Positions 51,162 to 59,806 of a stretch of DNA of 64,000 nucleotides are shown here, one piece after another; positions within the stretch are counted from its first letter, which is position 1; each line of letters starts with the position of its first letter. The notes beneath the pieces were generated by a model. It did no database searches. It saw nothing but the letters and a program-made list of their open reading frames with translations, and had not been told where the DNA came from. Position numbers and translations under genes: made by a program. This DNA comes from Lysobacterales bacterium. GTDB lineage: Bacteria > Pseudomonadota > Gammaproteobacteria > Xanthomonadales > SZUA-36. Location: assembly GCA_029859645.1 (NCBI GenBank), contig JAOUCS010000004.1, positions 1 to 64,000 on the forward strand, given 5' to 3'.

Positions 51162-51683
51162 ATGAAACTCAATGGATCATGTCACTGTGGAGCCGTGCAT
51201 TTTAGTGTCCAGTCGCCGCATCCCTACCCATTCAATCTTTGTTATTGTTCGATCTGCAGGAAAACGGCTGGCGGAGGAGGATACGCTATCAACCTTGGGG
51301 CGAATTACTCGACAATCGAGGTTTCAGGGGAAGACAAGATATCCGTTTTTCACGCCACCACCAGGGATAAAGAGACTGGAATTGTCGATGAAAGCCCTGC
51401 GGAACGGCGATTTTGCAGTCTTTGCGGCAGCGCCTTGTGGGTCTGGGATCCTCGCTGGCCTGAGTTGGTACATCCCTTCGCTTCGGCGATCGATACGGAA
51501 CTGCCCGTACCACCGCAGCACACCCATATGATGCTGTCCTCGAAGCCTGCGTGGGTCTGCTTTCCGGTTGCAAAGGACGACAAGTCCTTCGCGGCTTATC
51601 CCGACGAGTCACTGGCCGAATGGCACCGGCGTCTGGGCCTGGAAGATTCAGAGGGTCGTAATCGGCCCCAGGAGCACCGCTGA
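51162..51683 (+). CDS. GFA/CENP-V family zinc protein (second copy, divergent)
   Basis: 173 residues. It has the family cysteine pattern GSCHCGAV, CYCSICRK and CSLCGS, but with a longer C-terminal part than the copy at 6555. The segment SSKPAWVCFP holds an extra Cys. The substrate is unknown; some members act on S-hydroxymethylglutathione. Its stop is immediately followed by the ATG of the phosphatase gene, so they are cotranscribed. The 164 nt upstream show no clear feature. Confidence 0.87.
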   Translation: MKLNGSCHCGAVHFSVQSPHPYPFNLCYCSICRKTAGGGGYAINLGANYSTIEVSGEDKISVFHATTRDKETGIVDESPAERRFCSLCGSALWVWDPRWPELVHPFASAIDTELPVPPQHTHMMLSSKPAWVCFPVAKDDKSFAAYPDESLAEWHRRLGLEDSEGRNRPQEHR

Positions 51684-52139
51684 ATGACTCAATCCATCTT
51701 ATTTGTATGCATGGGCAATATCTGCCGTTCGCCGACCGCTGAAGGGGTATTTCGCCACCTTGTGGATGCAGCCGGCAGGAGCGAAGAATTCGACATAGAC
51801 TCTGCCGGAACCATCGGTTACCACCAGGGTGACAGGGCTGATCCGAGAATGCGCGCTGCGGCCAGCAGCAGGGGGTACTCGCTGGACGGCAGGGCGCGGC
51901 GAATCGAGATTTCCGACTTCGACCGTTTCGACCTGATCGTCACGATGGACGAGGACAATTTTCGCGATGTGGAGCAGCTGAACCCGGGCTCGCGGGCTCG
52001 CGTGGTTCGCATGTGTGACTATTGCGAAGTGCATGAAGTGCCGGAGGTCCCGGATCCCTACTATGGTGGCGAAAAGGGATTTCACACGGTCATCGACATC
52101 CTGGAAGACTCATGCGGAAACCTGCTGCGTCAGCTTTAG
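51684..52139 (+). CDS. Low-molecular-weight protein-tyrosine-phosphatase family
   Basis: 151 residues. The P-loop VCMGNICRSPTAEG supplies the nucleophile Cys and Arg (C-X5-R), and the general acid is the Asp in VPDPYYGG. No capsule-kinase genes are nearby. It overlaps a fructosamine-kinase-family gene by 28 nt. Human LMW-PTP-A acts as a ribulosamine-5-phosphatase, so here it may dephosphorylate sugar adducts on proteins instead of phosphotyrosine. Confidence 0.93.
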   Translation: MTQSILFVCMGNICRSPTAEGVFRHLVDAAGRSEEFDIDSAGTIGYHQGDRADPRMRAAASSRGYSLDGRARRIEISDFDRFDLIVTMDEDNFRDVEQLNPGSRARVVRMCDYCEVHEVPEVPDPYYGGEKGFHTVIDILEDSCGNLLRQL

Positions 52140-52987
52140 CCGTCCCGCAACTGCTGAACAAACTGGGACGGGGTGCGCCGGTTTCCATGAAAGCCGTGGG
52201 TGGTGGCTGTATCGCCCGAGCTTCAATCGCTACTTTTGCCGATGGTTTGACCGTTTTCGTTAAAACGAAACAGGGTTCACCCGGTATGTTCGAACGCGAA
52301 GCAGAGGGATTGGCTGCGCTGGCAGAAGCAGACGCCATTCGTGTCCCTGCAGTACTGGCAGTCGGAGAAGGAGTGCTGGTTCTCGAGGCGATTCAATCCG
52401 CTCCGAAGTGCGCAGGATTTGCCGAGTTATTCGGCGAGCAGTTTGCCAGCTTGCACCGGCATCAGGGTTCTTTTTTCGGTTTTTACAGCGACAATTTCAT
52501 TGGCGCAACCGAACAGCTCAATAGCCGGGTTGGCAATGGTGATTGCTGGCCGGATTTCTTTTTTGAACGCCGGTTGCTTTACCAGGTGAAACTCGCTGCC
52601 CGGAATGGCTATGGACATGAACTCCAGCAGTTATTGCTCTCCGGACAACGACAGATCATGGAGTTGCTGGCCGCATCCGATGAGCTGCCCAGTATCCTGC
52701 ATGGCGATTTATGGGGCGGTAATTACCTGGCCGACGAGCAGGGCAGGCCCTGCCTGATTGATCCGGCAGTCTACTTCGGGCACCGTGAAGCGGACCTGGC
52801 GATGACCCGTTTGTTCGGTGGCTTCGAAGCGGGGTTTTATCGAGCCTACAACGAGGCGTGGCCATTGGCGCCGGGCCATGAAGAACGGCTGCATCTGTAC
52901 CAGCTATATCACCTGCTGAATCACCTGAACCTGTTTGGAATGTCTTATTACGGCCAATGCAGGCAAATCCTGCAACGCTACGCCTGA
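52112..52987 (+). CDS. Fructosamine/ribulosamine kinase family protein
   Basis: 291 residues with an aminoglycoside-kinase-like fold. The catalytic loop is LHGDLWGGNYL (Asp about residue 199) and the metal-binding Asp lies in CLIDPAVYFGHREADLAM, given as LIDPAVYFGH. Bacterial members phosphorylate ribulosamines or erythrulosamines on glycated proteins so that they break down. The start lies inside the phosphatase gene, implying coupled translation. Its stop forms TGATCA with the convergent yceH stop. Confidence 0.9.
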   Translation: MRKPAASALAVPQLLNKLGRGAPVSMKAVGGGCIARASIATFADGLTVFVKTKQGSPGMFEREAEGLAALAEADAIRVPAVLAVGEGVLVLEAIQSAPKCAGFAELFGEQFASLHRHQGSFFGFYSDNFIGATEQLNSRVGNGDCWPDFFFERRLLYQVKLAARNGYGHELQQLLLSGQRQIMELLAASDELPSILHGDLWGGNYLADEQGRPCLIDPAVYFGHREADLAMTRLFGGFEAGFYRAYNEAWPLAPGHEERLHLYQLYHLLNHLNLFGMSYYGQCRQILQRYA

Positions 52988-53614
52988 TCAGCTTTCGAGG
53001 CGCGATTTCAAGACTTCGATTTCCTGCCTGAGTTCTGCGACCTCGGCCTCCAGCGTCTCGATCCTGTCCGCCAGGGGGCCGCCTGCGGCGCCTGAAGCCT
53101 GCCGGGGTGCCGGTTCAGGGATATCAGGCTCACCGCATAACAGGTGGGCAAAACGCACTTCTTTTTGCCCGGGCTGGCGCGGTAAGGTGGTCACCAGCGG
53201 AGGTTCATGCTCGGCAAGACGATCCAGCATGTATTGAACATCATCAAGGTCGTCGAATTCATATAGCCGATGTGAGTTGGTTCTCAGTTCACTCAGCGTC
53301 TGGGGTCCGCGCAACATCAATGGACAAAGCAAAGCCAGGCCCTTGCTGTGGACACCGATAACCTTGCCTGCCTGGTGTTCGTACTTTGCAACCCGAGCGC
53401 CCCAGGCTTCCCGCACCATCCCCATCGATTCGAGTTCTCTCAAGGTGTGTCCGATGTCGCCTTCATGATATGCCGTCACCGGATTCCGGGCTGTTTTTTG
53501 ATTGCAGGCGTTTTTCAATGCATTGAGCGTTAGCGGATATTGCTCCGGCGTCGTTTCCTTCTTTTCGATCAGGCAGCCCAGCACGCGGGCCTGGATCGGG
53601 GTCAACTCGTTCAT
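52988..53614 (-). CDS. yceH: YceH family (DUF480) protein
   Basis: 208 residues from the ATG at 53614, which has AAGGAG about 10 nt upstream. DUF480 proteins contain two winged-helix domains: here TPIQARVLGCLIEKKETTP opens the first, given as TPIQARVLGCLIEK, and MLRGPQTLSELRTNS, given as LRGPQTLSEL, marks the second. The C-terminus is a predicted coiled coil (about 180-205). The function is unknown; DNA binding is likely from the fold. It is 19 nt downstream of the outer-membrane barrel gene and could be read with it. Confidence 0.9.
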   Translation of the reverse strand: MNELTPIQARVLGCLIEKKETTPEQYPLTLNALKNACNQKTARNPVTAYHEGDIGHTLRELESMGMVREAWGARVAKYEHQAGKVIGVHSKGLALLCPLMLRGPQTLSELRTNSHRLYEFDDLDDVQYMLDRLAEHEPPLVTTLPRQPGQKEVRFAHLLCGEPDIPEPAPRQASGAAGGPLADRIETLEAEVAELRQEIEVLKSRLES

Positions 53615-53633
53615 TTGTTTTTTATCTCCTTGC

Positions 53634-54914
53634 TCAGAAGTACCACGCCAATTGCGCGAATACACTTGGACCGGTAGCAAAGTACAAGCCATCCACGGGC
53701 GATTCAATGCCGCCGTATTCGCTGCCGTCGGGACCGACGGGCAGGTTGAGCGCACCCAGCACCAGCAGGTTCTGTTTCCAATCGTACTGTACAACCAACT
53801 GCGCCAGTGCTGAAGGATCTTCGAGGTTGATGAAAAAATTCGGGACCAGGATCAGCAGAGGATTCATTTCAATTGATGCGGAAAGTGCAACATAGTTCCG
53901 CGACAGCGTGAACAGTTCACCGCGTTCCAGTCGTCTCAGCAAATCCGGGTTCTGCAGCAGTTCGGAAGGCGCATACTCGCCATTCTTCTGCCCGAAACCG
54001 CTGTAATAGTATTCCAGAACGCCACTCACGTTTTTGCCTCCCCATACCCAGGAATAGCTCAGACTGGTCACCAGAGAGATGACTCTGTCGCGGTCGGTAT
54101 GGGTCCAGGTCAGGTCCCCCCGCCAGACAGCGCCGCCGAGGTTGGTGATGCCGCCGACACCGAGGATCTGGTCGTCAAAGTGCTGGGCCGCCAGCAGGTC
54201 GATTTCGTTCTGCCCCAGGAAGCCATGGTATTTAAAGGCGAGCGATGACTGGTCCGATTCCACATTACCGGTCAACGGGTCGCGCCGGACAATGGCGACG
54301 CCCTGCAGGTCATTGCCGCTGTCAAACAGGTACTGCCCATACAGCATGTCATCACCGGTCTTGTATTCCTTGTCCACTGCCGCGGGGTCAAAGGGGTTGA
54401 ACACATCCATCGGGGTGAAAATCATCCCGTTTCCCCAGCTGATGGCCTGGCGGCCGAAGCGCCAGGCCGTGTGTTCGGTCGTGTACCCGACGTTCAGCCG
54501 GTCCAGGCGGTGGATGAAAGCCGCCTTTTTGTCATTGCCAAATGAGTAGGTGAGGTCCCACCAGCGCCGGTCATCGCTGATGACGCGGTTGATAGGCAGC
54601 GCGGAGCCCGGCAGTTCATCGGCCAGTTGGAGGGCGTCGGAATAAATCCCGATAAACTGGTAGTCCGCCTTGAAATCCCAGTTGTCCCGGCGGCCGCTCA
54701 GTTTAAGGCGGGTTTCCAGGCTGTTGTCCAGCGAACCGGAACCCACCAGGTCCCGGAAAATGCTGTTATCGGGATAATGCATGAAAGTGGCCTGGTACTT
54801 GAGGTGCCCGCCAAATGTCCATTCGGTCTCGCTGGCAACGATGGCAGGACTGAACAACAGCAACAGCAAACTGGCGCAGATCAACCCGCCGAGTTTGCGC
54901 CGGATGCGGCACAT
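53634..54914 (-). CDS. Outer-membrane beta-barrel protein (DUF1302-like)
   Basis: 426 residues from the ATG at 54914, one base after the ATPase stop; a longer start at 54944 would overlap it. A signal peptide ends near residue 27 (AIVASE). The rest alternates polar and hydrophobic residues with many aromatics and ends AQLAWYF, the C-terminal Phe of outer-membrane barrels. The FGRQAISWGNGMIF segment resembles DUF1302/alginate-export-like porins. It is the last gene of the LolA-ABC operon and may be its outer-membrane partner. Confidence 0.78.
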   Translation of the reverse strand: MCRIRRKLGGLICASLLLLLFSPAIVASETEWTFGGHLKYQATFMHYPDNSIFRDLVGSGSLDNSLETRLKLSGRRDNWDFKADYQFIGIYSDALQLADELPGSALPINRVISDDRRWWDLTYSFGNDKKAAFIHRLDRLNVGYTTEHTAWRFGRQAISWGNGMIFTPMDVFNPFDPAAVDKEYKTGDDMLYGQYLFDSGNDLQGVAIVRRDPLTGNVESDQSSLAFKYHGFLGQNEIDLLAAQHFDDQILGVGGITNLGGAVWRGDLTWTHTDRDRVISLVTSLSYSWVWGGKNVSGVLEYYYSGFGQKNGEYAPSELLQNPDLLRRLERGELFTLSRNYVALSASIEMNPLLILVPNFFINLEDPSALAQLVVQYDWKQNLLVLGALNLPVGPDGSEYGGIESPVDGLYFATGPSVFAQLAWYF

Positions 54915-54915
54915 T

Positions 54916-55608
54916 TCAGGATGGCTCCTGTTCCCGGTCTTCAATGATCTTTCCGTCCTGCATCTTGATCAACCGTTTGGCGTACCGCATGACCCGTTCG
55001 TCGTGGGTTGCAATCAGGAAGGTCACGCCGTGGGTTGAATTCAATGCGCAGAACAGCTCCATCAGGTGGGTGGCGGACACGGAGTCGAGGTTGGCGGTGG
55101 GCTCATCAGCCAGCACCAGTTTGGGCTGGCTGACAATGGCGCGGGCGACGGCGACCCGTTGCTGCTGGCCGCCGGACAACTCGGCGGGCCGACGATGTTC
55201 CATGCCCTCCAGGCCTACTTCGCGAAGAATGTCCAATGCCTTTTTCTTGCGCTCCTTTGCCGGGACGCCCTGGACCTGCATGACGAATTCGACATTTTCC
55301 TGCGCGGTCAGCACCGGGATCAGGTTGTAAGCCTGGAATACGAATCCGATGTGATGCAGGCGCAGGTCGGCCAGCGGGCCCTTTCCAAGCAAGTCGACCC
55401 TTTCGCCATCAATGCTGATTTGTCCACTGTCCAGTTCGTCCAGGCCGCCGATCATGTTCAGCAGGGTTGTCTTGCCGGATCCTGATGGGCCGGAAAGGCA
55501 CAGGAAGGAACCTTGCTCGATGTCGATCGTGACGTGATCAAGGGCCTTGATCACGGCATCGCCTTGCTGGTAGTCCTTGCAGAGTTCAACGCACTTGATT
55601 TCAGCCAT
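54916..55608 (-). CDS. ABC transporter ATPase, LolD/MacB type
   Basis: 230 residues from the ATG at 55608. Walker A GPSGSGKTT, signature LSGGQQQRVAVARA, Walker B LVLADEPTANLD and H-loop IATHDERV are all intact. The YQQGDAVIKALDHV start and its size match the LolD/MacB/FtsE group that drives mechanotransmission-type permeases. It sits between two upstream permeases and the barrel gene with gaps of 10 and 1 nt. Confidence 0.95.
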   Translation of the reverse strand: MAEIKCVELCKDYQQGDAVIKALDHVTIDIEQGSFLCLSGPSGSGKTTLLNMIGGLDELDSGQISIDGERVDLLGKGPLADLRLHHIGFVFQAYNLIPVLTAQENVEFVMQVQGVPAKERKKKALDILREVGLEGMEHRRPAELSGGQQQRVAVARAIVSQPKLVLADEPTANLDSVSATHLMELFCALNSTHGVTFLIATHDERVMRYAKRLIKMQDGKIIEDREQEPS

Positions 55609-55618
55609 GAGAATTCCT

Positions 55619-56860
55619 TCAGATCTTTGCGATGGCCTCGACAGGCCGGTATTGGGAAGCACGCCAGGCCGGCAGCAGGCTGGTCAGGATGCCCAGCACG
55701 ATGACCACCGTGTTGGCCATCAACAGATCCTTGAGTTTCAATGCCGGGTAAAGCACGCTGGATGCCCCCATCATTTCCATGCCTTCGGCCACTGCGGACA
55801 CGTCGATACCGTCCTGGACGGGCAGGATGCTGGCGACCGCCAGCACATTGCCTGCCAACAGCCCCAGGGTTAGCAGCATCAGCGATTCGAGCAGGATCTG
55901 GTAGAGAATGGCCGAAGGTTTCATACCCAGCGCCTGCATCAGGCCGATCTCGCGGATCCGTTCGAACACCGCCATCATGAGCGTGTTAGCCAGGCCAAAA
56001 CTCAATGCCAGGAAAATCACGATGATCCAGACCAGTACGAAGCCGTCCATCATCTTCAGCATCATCCCCAGGTAGGTCTCAAGTTCCATCCAGGGCAAAG
56101 TTTCGAAACCTTCGCCATAAACACCGGAAACAAGGCGGTACACCGCGTCTATGTCACGGTAGTCATGGCCGGTGACGGCTATTTCGGAGACTTCCCCCGG
56201 CACCTCCAACAGCGCCTGGATGGTGGTCAGCCCACCATAGATGAAGGCTTCCTCCAGGCTGCTCAGCTTGGCCTTGTAGACACCCACGATCCGGAATCCG
56301 CGATCTGCAATGTTGTTCTCCGGGTCCTGGCTCATGACCACCACGCGCTTGCCCAGCCGGGTTTCCAGGCGTTCGAGCAGCTTTGCGCCCACTACCAGGC
56401 CATTGTCGTCCACCGATTCGAGGAAGCGGCCCTCGATGATGCTGTGCGGATCGAAGCCCAGTGCAATTTCACCCTGCGGGTCAACGCCCAGCAGAGTGAC
56501 GCCGCGGTTGTTGCGCTCGCTGGATATCATCGCCGGAACGCGCAATCGTGAGGTCCAGCCGGACACTTCGGGACTCTGCAGGCCCCGGGCTTTCCCGGCA
56601 TCCGGTTGCGGTATCCGGTGATCGATACTCGGGTCGTCGCGAAACGCCGGATGATGCACCTGGACCTGGCCGGGCAGTGCATCGATACCGTCCTCGATCA
56701 TCTGGTCGACCATGCCGCGCATCAGGGCGGTCATGAAAATCATTGCCCACACGCCGACTGCAATAGCCAGTAGCATGATCGCAGTACGCCGGTGGTTCCG
56801 CCACAGGTTCCGCCAGGCCAGCCGTGACATTGCGCCGAAGGGCAGATGGCTGGACGACAT
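55619..56860 (-). CDS. ABC permease, FtsX/LolC-like (second of pair)
   Basis: 413 residues from the ATG at 56860; a GTG just before it overlaps the upstream stop. There is one N-terminal span (about 27-48), a large periplasmic domain (about 50-275) and three C-terminal spans (about 280-395), which is the type VII/MacB topology. The WRNLWRNHRRTAIMLLAIAV start is typical, given as WRNLWRNHRRT. It is related to, but clearly distinct from, the preceding permease, so the pair may form a LolC-LolE-like heterodimer. Confidence 0.9.
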   Translation of the reverse strand: MSSSHLPFGAMSRLAWRNLWRNHRRTAIMLLAIAVGVWAMIFMTALMRGMVDQMIEDGIDALPGQVQVHHPAFRDDPSIDHRIPQPDAGKARGLQSPEVSGWTSRLRVPAMISSERNNRGVTLLGVDPQGEIALGFDPHSIIEGRFLESVDDNGLVVGAKLLERLETRLGKRVVVMSQDPENNIADRGFRIVGVYKAKLSSLEEAFIYGGLTTIQALLEVPGEVSEIAVTGHDYRDIDAVYRLVSGVYGEGFETLPWMELETYLGMMLKMMDGFVLVWIIVIFLALSFGLANTLMMAVFERIREIGLMQALGMKPSAILYQILLESLMLLTLGLLAGNVLAVASILPVQDGIDVSAVAEGMEMMGASSVLYPALKLKDLLMANTVVIVLGILTSLLPAWRASQYRPVEAIAKI

Positions 56861-56862
56861 CA

Positions 56863-58092
56863 CTACACGGCCCTCATGGCTTCGACCGGCCTTAACCTGA
56901 ACAGGCGAAGGGCAGGGTAGATGGAGGCCAGCAGGCAGAACAGGAAAACGACTGCCGGCCCCAATAACAGCGAAATGACTGATACGCTGGGATAAATACT
57001 TGCCGGTAAATTGAATCGTACGGCCATCTCATCCATCCCCGGATAAGAAAAACCGGCAGCATTGAAATAGAGAGCGACCAGGGCACCGAGAAGAACACCG
57101 ATGGCGAGCCCGATCGCAGCCATCAGTGCAGTTTCGAGCATCACCAATGAGGCCAGTCTGGAGGGTTTGATTCCCAGCGCGGTGATCACGCCAAATTCCC
57201 GGGTTCGTTCCAGTACCGACATCAATTGCGTATTCAATACACTGAATGCCACCAGGATGATCAGCACCCCGTACATGAACCAGGCGCTGGAAAAATCCGC
57301 CTTGATCGCCTGTTGCAATCCGGGATGCAGCGCGGTCCAGTCGAGCAATACGAGAGCATCCTGTCCCGCAATGATGTTGTTCACACGCCCGGAGGCCGCC
57401 GGTATCTGTTCAAGGTTGTCCGTACTGATGGCGATACTGTTGCCATGGCCTTCCATCGCAAACGTATCCTGGAAGTAACCCAGTGGTATTTCAGCCAAAC
57501 TGCGGTCCATGTCGACTGAACTGCTGTTGAAGATGCCGACGACGGTGACCACGCCAGCCGCAAATGAACCGTCCCGGCCGCTGCCCAGCAAGGTCAGTTC
57601 GTCGCCCGTTGTGACTTTCAGGTTTCTGGCCAGCACACCACCGATAACGATTTCTGCCGCATCGGGGTCCTGCAGGAAGCGTCCTTCCTGAACCAGGCCG
57701 GGCAGGGTAGAGACCCGGGGCTCATGATCGGGTTGCACGCCAATGACCTGGATACCGACAGAACGGAGTTCGCTGGAGGCCAGCGCAAATGCCGCGGCCC
57801 GGGCCGTCACACCGGCACCGGGCAGGGCCTGTCTTACCTGTTCAGCCAGCGCCAGCACCGAGGGAATGCTGGTTCTGAGCTTGGGGTTATGGTTGTAGCC
57901 GTCGTGTTGCACCTGCAGATGACCGCTGAAGGCCTGCAGCGTGTTGTTGATCATCATGTCGTAGGACCCCAACTGCAGGGAGATCATGAAGATCAGCAGT
58001 ACGTTTGAGAAGATCATCGCGGTGGCCGTCAACCAGGTCCGTCGCTTGTGACGCCAAAGGTTGCGCCACGCCATGCGAAGATCGAGTGTCAT
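56863..58092 (-). CDS. ABC permease, FtsX/LolC-like (first of pair)
   Basis: 409 residues with the same topology as its neighbour: one span near residues 20-42, a periplasmic domain of some 220 residues, then three spans. The N-terminus LRMAWRNLWRHKRRTWL resembles that of the partner. It overlaps the LolA-like gene by 4 nt (ATGA) and precedes the second permease by 2 nt. Confidence 0.9.
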   Translation of the reverse strand: MTLDLRMAWRNLWRHKRRTWLTATAMIFSNVLLIFMISLQLGSYDMMINNTLQAFSGHLQVQHDGYNHNPKLRTSIPSVLALAEQVRQALPGAGVTARAAAFALASSELRSVGIQVIGVQPDHEPRVSTLPGLVQEGRFLQDPDAAEIVIGGVLARNLKVTTGDELTLLGSGRDGSFAAGVVTVVGIFNSSSVDMDRSLAEIPLGYFQDTFAMEGHGNSIAISTDNLEQIPAASGRVNNIIAGQDALVLLDWTALHPGLQQAIKADFSSAWFMYGVLIILVAFSVLNTQLMSVLERTREFGVITALGIKPSRLASLVMLETALMAAIGLAIGVLLGALVALYFNAAGFSYPGMDEMAVRFNLPASIYPSVSVISLLLGPAVVFLFCLLASIYPALRLFRLRPVEAMRAV

Positions 58093-58835
58093 TGGCGCGG
58101 ATTCCGCAGGTTGGACAGGGTGAACACGTTATTGGCCAGTTCGACATCGAATTCAATCGAGTTGGCGGTCATTTGAGTCCACTCTTCGGGCGTGTCGGTT
58201 TTGGACATCCGCATCACTTTGGCCACGCTGCGTCCCCCCATTTCTTCCACTTCAAGGGTCTTGAGCGTCTTCACCAGGATACCGTCCTGGTCCCAGAACT
58301 GTTGTTCCATCAGCACGTAGTCGTCGCGAACAACCAGCACCTCCCTGCCCCAGACCACTGCGGCATCCTCATGGGGAATCGAGGTAATGGTGTAATGCAA
58401 GCGGCCGTCCTTTTCCTCGGTGGCCGTCAATTCGTGATCATACTGGTCAATGATGTCAGTGGATTTGCTAATGTCCTTGTTCGAGAAGTCACTGCCCATC
58501 CAGCTTTGCGACATCATTGACGACGGCACCTTGATGATGCGGTTTATCTTGGGCGTGTAGGTCCACATGTTGTTGTCGTCCAGCAAGGTCCCGTTGCCGG
58601 CGTCTTTCCTGGGTTCGATCACTCGCACCAGTGACTGCTTGTCGCCCTTGCTCCAGGATTCCATGGTCATGGTCCTTTCCCAGTCCGGGCGGTGAATGAT
58701 CATGGTCATGTTGGAATGCGAGGTGAGCCCGCGCCAGTGATCCATGGCATTTCGCACCAGTTGGGTCGCATCTGATTCCTGGGCTGCGGATGAGGATAGA
58801 AAGAGCAGTCCAAGCCACAGCATTGATTTATGCAT
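58089..58835 (-). CDS. LolA-like outer-membrane lipoprotein-sorting protein
   Basis: 248 residues. A signal peptide ends near residue 18 (SSAAQES), so it is periplasmic or, since no lipobox Cys is visible, soluble. The WRGLTSHSNMTMIIHRPDW segment, given as GLTSHSNMTM, the MWTYTPKINRIIKVP block and DFSNKDI match proteins labelled outer membrane lipoprotein-sorting protein (LolA-like fold). It would carry a hydrophobic cargo from the permeases. A GAGGTG ribosome site precedes the ATG. It heads the operon and is divergent from the nucleotidase gene. Confidence 0.87.
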   Translation of the reverse strand: MHKSMLWLGLLFLSSSAAQESDATQLVRNAMDHWRGLTSHSNMTMIIHRPDWERTMTMESWSKGDKQSLVRVIEPRKDAGNGTLLDDNNMWTYTPKINRIIKVPSSMMSQSWMGSDFSNKDISKSTDIIDQYDHELTATEEKDGRLHYTITSIPHEDAAVVWGREVLVVRDDYVLMEQQFWDQDGILVKTLKTLEVEEMGGRSVAKVMRMSKTDTPEEWTQMTANSIEFDVELANNVFTLSNLRNPRQ

Positions 58836-58837
58836 TT

Positions 58838-58866
58838 TTCACCTCTTCAATTTCATAGCGTACAAT
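58838..58866 (+). promoter_or_regulatory. Promoter of the 5'-nucleotidase gene, possibly leaderless
   Basis: TTCACC (58838-58843) and TACAAT (58861-58866) are 17 bp apart. Transcription would start near 58873, at or next to the ATG at 58874, and no Shine-Dalgarno is seen before that ATG. Confidence 0.45.
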
Positions 58867-58873
58867 TCACGAG

Positions 58874-59773
58874 ATGAAAGAACCAGATTTATTGGTGATC
58901 GGAATCTCGTCCCGGGCCCTGTTCGACCTGGGGCAGAGCCACGCCATATTCGAAGCCGAAGGGCTACAGGCTTACGCCGATTACCAGATGAAACACGAAG
59001 ACCGGTTTCTCAAGCCCGGCGTGGCATTTCCACTGGTGAAAAAGCTGCTGGCGCTGAACGAGGACGAGGTAGAGCATCCGGGAGTGGAAGTCATTCTGCT
59101 GTCAAGGAACAGTGCAGATACGGGGCTGCGCATTTTCAATACGATCGAGCACTATGGGCTCAACATCGAACGGGCTGCGTTTACCGGCGGTGACAGCCCC
59201 TACAAGTACATGGAAGCCTACGGCGCCGACCTGCTTCTTTCGACCAACGCCGGTGACGTGCGCAAGGCGCTCGAAAGGGGTTACGCAGCCGCCACCATCC
59301 TGCCGGGCAGATCCAGCGGTGAGGGCGTCGGCCAATTACGCATTGCTTTCGATGGTGACGCCGTGATTTTCGGCGACGAGGCCGAACGCATTTTCCAGGA
59401 AAGCGGTCTGGATGCATTTTCAGACAGCGAACGCGAAGCCGCAGCCCAGCCCCTGTCCGGTGGGCCTTTCAAACCGGTATTGGAGGCACTGCATAAGATC
59501 CAGTCGGCCTACCCGATAGACGATAATCCGATCCGCACCGCGCTGGTGACGGCGCGTTCTGCGCCCGCCCATAAGCGGGTAGTGCTGACGCTCAGGGAGT
59601 GGGGAATCCGGATCGACGAAGCCCTTTTTCTGGGCGGCAAGTCGAAAGGCGAATTCCTCAAGACTTTTGGGGCAGACATCTTCTTCGACGACCAGCAGGT
59701 TCATATCGAATCGGCCAGGGCTCACGTCGCCTCGGCACATGTTCCCGCCGGCGTCGCCAACGAGTTAAAATAG
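58874..59773 (+). CDS. Cytosolic 5'-nucleotidase family protein
   Basis: 299 residues matching the bacterial 5'-nucleotidase family related to cN-I (PF06189). Recognisable parts are ISSRALFDL at the start, LLSRNSADTGLRIFNTI near residue 75, FTGGDSPYKYMEA, and DGDAVIFGDEAERIF near 157, with Asp residues that would bind Mg2+. It dephosphorylates nucleoside monophosphates. The ATG at 58874 has no Shine-Dalgarno, consistent with a leaderless message. Confidence 0.88.
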   Translation: MKEPDLLVIGISSRALFDLGQSHAIFEAEGLQAYADYQMKHEDRFLKPGVAFPLVKKLLALNEDEVEHPGVEVILLSRNSADTGLRIFNTIEHYGLNIERAAFTGGDSPYKYMEAYGADLLLSTNAGDVRKALERGYAAATILPGRSSGEGVGQLRIAFDGDAVIFGDEAERIFQESGLDAFSDSEREAAAQPLSGGPFKPVLEALHKIQSAYPIDDNPIRTALVTARSAPAHKRVVLTLREWGIRIDEALFLGGKSKGEFLKTFGADIFFDDQQVHIESARAHVASAHVPAGVANELK

Positions 59774-59806
59774 GCCGCTTTACCGAACCACTTTCTGGAG
59801 CGCCGG

